In this document: piece by piece, positions 58,626 through 64,000 of the stretch | How positions within the stretch are numbered: the stretch's first letter is position 1 | Layout of the letters: each line of letters starts with the position of its first letter | Source: Flavobacterium sp. SH_e | GTDB taxonomy: Bacteria; Bacteroidota; Bacteroidia; Flavobacteriales; Flavobacteriaceae | DNA length: 64,000 bases | Assembly: GCF_025717045.1 (NCBI RefSeq) | Contig: NZ_JAOVZN010000007.1 | Coordinates: 1 to 64,000, forward strand | Reading direction: 5' to 3' | Program-made: the position numbers and the translations under genes | The notes under the pieces: model-generated | What the model was told of the DNA's origin: nothing | The model's database searches: none | What the model saw: only the letters and a program-made list of their open reading frames with translations

Positions 58626-59210
58626 ATGGAACAAATGAAAACACGTCTTTCTGTTTGCGAACTTGAATATGATGAAATAAGAGAAGTAACTCCAGCAACA
58701 GACGAAGAAATAGATAGATTAGCTTCTCATTTTTCACACCCCTTTCCAGAACAATTAAAGGCATTTTACAAAACGATTGGCGGCATCGAATCGGAAGAAA
58801 TTTTTAGTATTTTTTCTCCTCAAAGTCTTCTTTCTCATATTGAAAGACGATCTGGATTTGTACATAAATCTACCGGAATTATCGATATGATTGTGGCTTT
58901 TTGGGGAAATGACAGACCCGAATTTCAGGAATTTGAACTGCTTACAAAAGAACAAACCGCAAAAATCAATGAAGCTTTTCCTTGCATCGGCTGGATCATG
59001 GCTGAAGAAGATGGATGTGAGAGCGGCGAATATATAATTTTCGACCAAAATGGAAATTTCATGAATTTATATTCTCATCAAGACAATCTTGGAAAAACTG
59101 CAAATCAATTACTTAAGCTATTAGAAACGGGAATTCCTGAAAGAACACTAAAAAGTGTATTGCAAGAACTTTTTGAAAGAGCTGAAGGAAATTTAAGCCG
59201 ATGGGATTAA
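58626..59210 (+). CDS. SMI1/KNR4 (SUKH) family protein
   Basis: This 194-residue cytoplasmic protein has the SUKH fold: TPATDEEIDRLASHFSHPFP, then LKAFYKTIGGIES at 55-67 and EFELLTKEQTAKI near 99-111, with a later GEYIIFDQNGNFMNLY strand. SUKH proteins often act as immunity proteins to secreted or contact-dependent toxins. No toxin is adjacent, so this one is an orphan or has a housekeeping role. It is upstream of a transposase relic and downstream of tRNA-Ala, an accessory-looking patch. Confidence 0.82.
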   Translation: MEQMKTRLSVCELEYDEIREVTPATDEEIDRLASHFSHPFPEQLKAFYKTIGGIESEEIFSIFSPQSLLSHIERRSGFVHKSTGIIDMIVAFWGNDRPEFQEFELLTKEQTAKINEAFPCIGWIMAEEDGCESGEYIIFDQNGNFMNLYSHQDNLGKTANQLLKLLETGIPERTLKSVLQELFERAEGNLSRWD

Positions 59211-59341
59211 CTTGTTATAAAAAAAGTAATAGATCATGCTTTTACGCGATAAAAATAATAAATATCAAACATTAAAAATAATGTCTGAATTAAGCTCATT
59301 ATACTGTAAAATAAAAATCACAATACCTCAATAGCAATCAA

Positions 59342-59560
59342 TCTTCAAAATGGGTAAAAACGGTAGATTCGCGTTATGTAAACTTTTACTGGCAGGACGG
59401 TTATGGTATTTTTTCGGTTAATCCCTTTCAATTAGATATAGTTATAAAATACATTAGAAACCAGGAAGAACATCACAGAAAAAAGACATTCAAAAAAGAA
59501 CTTTTAGCATTTCTAAACAAATATAACGTTGAATATGACGAACGCTATCTTTGGGATTAG
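59342..59560 (+). pseudogene. C-terminal relic of a Y1 (REP-associated/IS200-like) transposase
   Basis: An open frame of 72 residues ending at TAG (59558-59560) reads SSKWVKTVDSRYVNFYWQDG, then the VIKYIRNQEEHHRKKTF segment and NVEYDERYLWD. This is the typical C-terminus of REP-associated tyrosine transposases, including the catalytic Tyr helix. An in-frame TAA lies at 59312-59314 and no ATG or His-x-His part precedes, so it is truncated. The rest of the 412-base gap (59211-59341 and 59561-59622) shows nothing else. Confidence 0.8.
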
Positions 59561-59622
59561 GCTGAAAGCTTAAAAACATCAAAATAGTGCAACGCACTAT
59601 GGAGCACTACACTACGGACTAT

Positions 59623-60597
59623 CTACCGCAACAAAAACCCCATCCTTATCGATCCATAAAAATACCCAGAATTAGTGTCAATTCCTGGATCATTCAATTC
59701 TCTTCCGCGATATAGGAAAGAATAAGATATGTTGAAGTTGTTGTGTCTGTATTTCAAACCCGCTTCGGCATTGAAACGAAGTGGCTCCAATTCAAAAGTA
59801 ATTGGACTTGTGTCGTTAAACATGCTTCCCTCAATTGTGGCATCATAAAACTGATAATTGACACTTGGCGCTGCGTAGAAATAAAATTCTCTAATATTTG
59901 ACTGATCTTGCGCACTTACCGAAGCATCATACATATTAGAATCGTAAATTGGAAGTAGTTTTTTAAATCCAAATCGAGCCATAAATCCTGTTGAAACACC
60001 TGAAAAAATGGTTCCCAAATTACCTTCTGATTGCCAATGAAGATCTACAAAATCATTGTGTTTTGAAGGAAACATTTTTTTTGAGTAAATAGCATGAGCC
60101 TGAACGCCGAAAGCATTATGCAACTGGTTTTCCCAACCATAAACTTTTTTATAACCTATAATGTTGTGAAAACCAACCTGAGTTTCTTCTCCCAAAGCAT
60201 TTGGTCCCATAAAACCCAATTGAAAATCTGTTTTTAAAACCGATTCGCTTTCGTAAAAAAAACTTCTACCAGCTTCTGCAAAAAGATAAGCTGTAAAAGG
60301 TCGGTCGTTTACTGTAACTGCTTCTTTGTTTAAAAATCGTGGATTGTAAATATATTGCCCGATACGAAATTCGGTAATTTCTTTATTGATTTTTGGATTA
60401 TCGTTTTTTGATAAGAATCTGTAAAAAAACTCCAGACCATTCGTATAATACATATCGTATTTAGACGATGTATATAAATCGTTATCAGATATAAAACCTA
60501 TTTCTGTAGTTTTTCCTTGTCCAAAAGTGAGCGTTACGGTCAATATCAGAAAAGCAAAAAGCAGTTTTTTACTTCTTCTCCTCTTTCTCTTTACCAT
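59623..60597 (-). CDS. LpxR-family (DUF2219) outer-membrane lipid A deacylase-like protein
   Basis: This 324-residue protein has a basic N-terminus, a signal helix (about 11-27) and beta-barrel-like strands. The ISDNDLYTSSKYDMYYTNG segment (about 32-50) matches the LpxR start, where an Asn/Asp pair helps bind Ca2+. LpxR removes a fatty acyl chain from lipid A. The ATG at 60597 is chosen; it lies inside the 3' end of mtgA, a 29-base overlap. Activity is not proven. Confidence 0.78.
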   Translation of the reverse strand: MVKRKRRRSKKLLFAFLILTVTLTFGQGKTTEIGFISDNDLYTSSKYDMYYTNGLEFFYRFLSKNDNPKINKEITEFRIGQYIYNPRFLNKEAVTVNDRPFTAYLFAEAGRSFFYESESVLKTDFQLGFMGPNALGEETQVGFHNIIGYKKVYGWENQLHNAFGVQAHAIYSKKMFPSKHNDFVDLHWQSEGNLGTIFSGVSTGFMARFGFKKLLPIYDSNMYDASVSAQDQSNIREFYFYAAPSVNYQFYDATIEGSMFNDTSPITFELEPLRFNAEAGLKYRHNNFNISYSFLYRGRELNDPGIDTNSGYFYGSIRMGFLLR

Positions 60598-61363
60598 TAT
60601 AATAGATTTTTCCAACGTAACGCATCTCACGAACAATTCGTTCTTTTCTTCTATTGATATAACTTGAAGAACCTGTAGCTTTAAATTTTCTTGGATTTGG
60701 AAGAATTGCCGCAATTCCTGCTGCCTGCATTGGCGTTAAACTAGAAGCATCACGTCTGTACCAATGCTCTGTTGCCGCATAAGCTCCGTAAACTCCGTCT
60801 CCCATTTCGATACTATTCAGATAAACTTCCATGATACGTTCTTTCCCCCAAATCAATTCAATTAGAACTGTAAAATAGGCTTCTAGACCTTTACGGAAAT
60901 AACTTTTTCCTTGCCATAAAAAGACGTTTTTAGCTGTTTGCTGCGAAATGGTGCTTCCACCGCGAATTCTGCGTCCGCGTTCATTGCTTTTATATGCTTT
61001 TTGAAGTGCTTTGAAATCGAAACCGTTGTGCGTTAAAAATGTTGCATCTTCGCTCGCGATAACTGCTTTTTGAAGATTCATTGATATTTTTTCTATCGGT
61101 TCCCAATCGTGGTCAAAATATACTTCTTTTCCTGCCATTTTATTTTCGATTGCACGAATAAGCATTAAAGGAGTAAACGGCACTGGAACATATTTAAAAA
61201 ATATAACCGACCCAATTGATATTCCAAAAAACCATAAGGCAGCTTTTATAAAAAACCATTTTATTTTTTCACCCAAAGAACGATTTCCTTTTTTGGAAGA
61301 AGCTTTTGTTTTAGGTTTAGTTCCTGTTGTTTTTTTTGGTGCTGGTTTTTTGGTTGCTGCCAT
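60569..61363 (-). CDS. mtgA: Monofunctional biosynthetic peptidoglycan transglycosylase
   Basis: This 264-residue GT51 enzyme polymerises lipid II glycan chains. It has a Lys/Thr/Pro-rich cytosolic tail (1-28), one helix (about 33-56), and the GT51 domain. The catalytic Glu is in VIASEDATFLTHNGFD near residues 95-110. RIRGGSTISQQTAKNVFLW and WGKERIMEVYLNSIEMGDGV follow. It overlaps the FAD oxidoreductase gene by one base and the LpxR-like gene by 29 bases, so the three are one operon. Confidence 0.94.
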   Translation of the reverse strand: MAATKKPAPKKTTGTKPKTKASSKKGNRSLGEKIKWFFIKAALWFFGISIGSVIFFKYVPVPFTPLMLIRAIENKMAGKEVYFDHDWEPIEKISMNLQKAVIASEDATFLTHNGFDFKALQKAYKSNERGRRIRGGSTISQQTAKNVFLWQGKSYFRKGLEAYFTVLIELIWGKERIMEVYLNSIEMGDGVYGAYAATEHWYRRDASSLTPMQAAGIAAILPNPRKFKATGSSSYINRRKERIVREMRYVGKIYYNGKEKEEKK

Positions 61364-62475
61364 TATATTAAATCTGCTAAATCTGTTCCTATTAAACTTC
61401 CTATTGCCACCCCCATTCCACCTAAACGTACTCCGCAGAACACATTTTCAGAAAGTTGAGTAACCACAGGATTCTTACTATTTCCTATTCCCATAATCCC
61501 GCTCCATCGGTGCGCAATCTGAAAATCCTGATTTGGTAAAATTACATTTTTCAGTAAATCTTCCAATTTATTTTGAATAATTTTCGTCTGTCCAAATTCG
61601 GTTGTGGTTTCACCTTCAAAATCAAGATTTCGACCTCCGCCTAATAAAATTCGATCGCCAATATTTCTGAAATAATAATAACCGCGATCTAAATGAAACG
61701 TTCCTTTGATATCTAAATTGTGAATAGGCTCTGTAATAAGCACTTGCGCTCTTGCTGGTTTTACCGATCCGTTTGTCAAAGATTCTGCAAAACCATTGGT
61801 TGCAAAAAGCAGTTTTTGTGTTTTAAAACTAAAATCATTTAAAACTACTTCGACATGGTTTCCCACCTCGACATAAGAACTTACTGTTTGCTGATTTAAG
61901 ATTAAAATATCTGCCGAAACTGCTTGTTTCAATAATTCCTGCATCATATTCCCAGTATCAATTTGCGCTTCAAACGGATTAAAAATCAAATAATTTTGAA
62001 TGTTTTCAAAACCAAAACGGTCTACTTCTTTCGAAAAAACATCGGCTTTAAAAAGCGGTTTCAAAACTTCATTTATAAAAGGAATTTTAGTAACACATTC
62101 ATTAAATCCAAGTTCGTCTTCTTTCAAAAATAGTTCATATCCGCCGTGAGGCTTAAAATCAATTGCCAAATCTCCTAATCTTTTTCGAAGCAATTGAAGT
62201 CCTTTCCAACGTTTTTCAATTAATTGCACCACGTCGTCTTCTGAATGCGTTTTTAAATCTTCTAGAATTTCAGAAATACTTCCGAAACAAGCAAAACCAG
62301 CATTTTTGGTACTTGCACCTTGTGGTAACATTCCGCGTTCTAAAACCAGAATTTTAGCAGCAGGAAATCTTTCGCGCAAGCGTAATGCTGTATGTAAGCC
62401 AACGATTCCGCTCCCAACAATTGTGTAATCCACATTCGTAAACCAATTTTTAAGTTCCCAATAGCTTAGTTCCAT
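61363..62475 (-). CDS. FAD-dependent oxidoreductase (DAO family)
   Basis: This 370-residue enzyme has an FAD-binding Rossmann loop IVGSGIVGLHTALRLRE (about 19-35) and the ASTKNAGFACFGS segment near 54-66. The C-terminal VFCGVRLGGMGVAIGS closes the fold. The DAO family oxidises amino acids or other amines; the substrate is not clear. It is the first gene of the operon with mtgA and the LpxR-like gene. Its unrelated chemistry suggests the operon is a loose assembly. Confidence 0.85.
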   Translation of the reverse strand: MELSYWELKNWFTNVDYTIVGSGIVGLHTALRLRERFPAAKILVLERGMLPQGASTKNAGFACFGSISEILEDLKTHSEDDVVQLIEKRWKGLQLLRKRLGDLAIDFKPHGGYELFLKEDELGFNECVTKIPFINEVLKPLFKADVFSKEVDRFGFENIQNYLIFNPFEAQIDTGNMMQELLKQAVSADILILNQQTVSSYVEVGNHVEVVLNDFSFKTQKLLFATNGFAESLTNGSVKPARAQVLITEPIHNLDIKGTFHLDRGYYYFRNIGDRILLGGGRNLDFEGETTTEFGQTKIIQNKLEDLLKNVILPNQDFQIAHRWSGIMGIGNSKNPVVTQLSENVFCGVRLGGMGVAIGSLIGTDLADLI

Positions 62476-62546
62476 TTTTCAGAGTTTTTTATAAAAATAA
62501 TGATTTTTTTGAACCATATAAGTAATTAAAGTTCATTTAAAATCTT

Positions 62547-62610
62547 TGTCAGGCTGAGCTAAGTCGAAGCCTCTCAACTATGCGCCCTTTGACTTCGCTC
62601 AGGGTGACAA
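62547..62610. repeat. Inverted pair of GCTCAGNNTGACA repeats
   Basis: TGTCAGGCTGAGCTAAGTCG with AAGCC (62547-62571) and GCCCTTTGACTTCGCTCAGG plus GTGACA (62584-62609) face each other, a hairpin with mismatches. It is the same family as 11157, 25771 and 26093. It lies upstream of the S9 peptidase gene. Confidence 0.75.
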
Positions 62611-62702
62611 TAATAAACTTTAACAAAATTTGGGATTTGAAATTTAACAACTTGGAAATTAAATGTTGTATTTTTAGCGCCACAAAAAATAGAATTTTTA
62701 TT

Positions 62703-64000
62703 ATGAAAAAAGTAGTATTAACAACCTTAATAATGATGAGTTTAAACGCTATTGGGCAGAATGTAATGTCGCCAGAATTGTTATGGAAATTAGGAAGAGT
62801 AACACCTCTTGGCATTTCTAAAGATGCTAAAAATGTTGTTTTTAAAGTTTCGACACCTTCTGTAGAAGAAAATAAATCGGCTTCTAAAATTTATACAATT
62901 CCCGTAAATGGCGGAAATGCAACTGAAATTAAAGACACCAAGGATATTTTGGCAGACAAAAACATTTCGCCTGACGGAAAATTTGTCGTTTACAATGAAG
63001 AAGTAAAAATTGATAAAGTTTTAGGTAAAGATTTCTACCCAAGTCTAACAAAATCTGATGCTCAAATTTATGACGGTTTAGATTATCGCCACTGGGACAC
63101 TTGGAACGAAGGAAAATTTAATCATGTTTTTTATAAAGAAAACAAAGACGGCGCAAAAGGAATTGACATCTTAAAAGGAGAAACTTTTGATTCTCCACAA
63201 AAGCCTTTTGGTGGTGACGAAGATTATATCTGGTCGCCAGACAGCAAAAGCATTTTCTATGTGTGCAAGAAAAAAGCAGGAACTGCTTATGCTATTTCAA
63301 CCAACACAGATATTTATGAGTATAATTTAGAAACTCAAAAAACAACTAATAAAACCGAAGGCAATTTAGGTTACGATACTGCGCCACAATTTTCTCCAAC
63401 AGGAAATTTAACTTGGCTACAAATGAAACGCGACGGTTACGAGTCTGATAAAAACGATATTATTGTTGAATTTAAAGGAATTAAAACAAACTTAACGGCA
63501 AACTGGGACGGAACTGTAGATAATTTTATCTGGAGCAAAGACGGGAAAACAGTATTTTTTGTTGCACCAATTGATGGAACAAAACAACTTTTCTCTGTTA
63601 ATTTCCCTGGTTTAACTAAAATCGCAATCAACGTTCGTCAATTGACAAACGGAGATTTTGATGTGAATGATTTAATTGGCTTTTCTGGAGACGATATCAT
63701 CGTAACAAGAACTGATATGAATCATGCGGGAGAAATTTATTCTTTCAATTTGAAGAAAAATACTTGGAAACAATTATCAAACATCAATACTGAAACGTAT
63801 AAAACTTTAGCTTTAAGCAAAACGGAAAAACGTTATGTTACAACAACTGACGGTAAAAAAATGCTGGTTTGGGTAATTCTTCCTCCAAATTTTGACGCTT
63901 CAAAAAAATATCCCACTTTGTTATTTTGCCAAGGCGGACCACAAAGTGCGTTAACACAATCGTATTCTTTCCGTTGGAATTTTTCTTTAATGGCCGCTAA
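62703..64000 (+). CDS. S9 family peptidase (N-terminal part, cut by window end)
   Basis: The first 432 codons are visible; the frame is open at the window end. A signal peptide (1-19, ending NAIGQ) precedes a beta-propeller region (about 25-380) with repeats such as ISPDGKFVVYNEE, YIWSPDSKSIFYV, FSPTGNLTWLQM and FIWSKDGKTVFFV. A catalytic-domain start follows, with LLFCQGGPQSAL near the visible end, where family members usually have HGGP. The Ser-Asp-His domain lies outside. It is probably a periplasmic oligopeptidase of the acylaminoacyl- or dipeptidyl-peptidase kind. Confidence 0.88.
   Translation, partial: MKKVVLTTLIMMSLNAIGQNVMSPELLWKLGRVTPLGISKDAKNVVFKVSTPSVEENKSASKIYTIPVNGGNATEIKDTKDILADKNISPDGKFVVYNEEVKIDKVLGKDFYPSLTKSDAQIYDGLDYRHWDTWNEGKFNHVFYKENKDGAKGIDILKGETFDSPQKPFGGDEDYIWSPDSKSIFYVCKKKAGTAYAISTNTDIYEYNLETQKTTNKTEGNLGYDTAPQFSPTGNLTWLQMKRDGYESDKNDIIVEFKGIKTNLTANWDGTVDNFIWSKDGKTVFFVAPIDGTKQLFSVNFPGLTKIAINVRQLTNGDFDVNDLIGFSGDDIIVTRTDMNHAGEIYSFNLKKNTWKQLSNINTETYKTLALSKTEKRYVTTTDGKKMLVWVILPPNFDASKKYPTLLFCQGGPQSALTQSYSFRWNFSLMAA

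Noticed and set aside
57524..59622. Integrated element with attachment sites at tRNA-Ala
   Set aside because: No integrase and no second copy of the tRNA 3' end were seen; only an accessory-looking patch is reported.
62549..62815. Minus-strand open frame before the S9 peptidase
   Set aside because: It consists of repeat sequence and the antisense of the peptidase signal peptide.

Overview
The window looks like a Flavobacterium chromosome, close to the F. johnsoniae type of soil or plant flavobacteria. It is AT-rich, carries two proteins with type IX secretion (T9SS) C-terminal sorting domains, and has several family-specific genes (DUF4271, DUF4296, DUF3098, DUF5686). Its promoters carry the Bacteroidetes -7 box TAnnTTTG, Shine-Dalgarno sites are almost absent, and gaps are full of short palindromic repeats. 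No rRNA, CRISPR array, intact insertion sequence or prophage was seen. One tRNA gene (Ala, GGC) is present.

Layout. 0.1-3.5 kb: a minimal T9SS-sorted protein, a LuxE-like acyl-activating protein and a CARDB adhesin-like T9SS cargo. 3.5-10.1 kb: tyrS, an SDR epimerase, an operon of a polyprenol-phosphate glycosyltransferase, dihydroorotase and a DUF4296 lipoprotein, then DUF4271 with hemD. 10.3-17.2 kb is regulatory: an Lrp/AsnC regulator, a YugP-type zinc peptidase, a TPR histidine kinase with a NarL-type regulator facing a small lipoprotein gene, and an ECF sigma operon with a hydrolase and a membrane protein. 17.2-24.6 kb: a repeat-rich gap, leuS, then a ModE-like regulator, a TonB-dependent receptor and a molybdopterin-oxidoreductase-fold lipoprotein. 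24.8-34.2 kb: ftsX, DUF3098, uppP and truB, a secreted putative metallopeptidase, a thioredoxin-like protein, pyrH, frr and a DUF5686 outer-membrane protein. 34.4-40.8 kb: a CPA2 antiporter beside a LytS/LytTR pair, then an RND/MMPL exporter. 41-51.9 kb: asnS, rpoN, tdk, rsmI, a HopJ-family protein, and recJ with an MFS exporter and a hydrolase. 52-57.4 kb: two paralogous small proteins around a secreted protein, a seven-haem cytochrome lipoprotein, lpxH, queD and an enoyl-CoA hydratase. 57.5-59.6 kb: tRNA-Ala followed by a small accessory patch (lipoprotein, SUKH protein, transposase relic). 59.6-64 kb: an overlapping LpxR/mtgA/FAD-oxidoreductase operon and an S9 peptidase cut by the window end.

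Most genes are housekeeping. The most interesting signals are regulatory and intergenic. A 16-bp palindrome plus an extra half-site sits between the divergent promoters of the kinase operon and a lipoprotein. A direct repeat with 21-bp period lies between the LytTR regulator and the antiporter. A ModE-like regulator stands beside an outer-membrane receptor and an oxidoreductase-fold lipoprotein. An unannotated minus-strand transcript candidate near 29.1 kb encodes a 25-residue amphipathic peptide and ends in its own terminator. Several REP-like repeat families occur together with the C-terminal relic of a Y1 (REP-associated) transposase. Many apparent long ORF starts run into promoters or repeats and were shortened here. 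All functions are inferred by reading the sequence; no searches were run.
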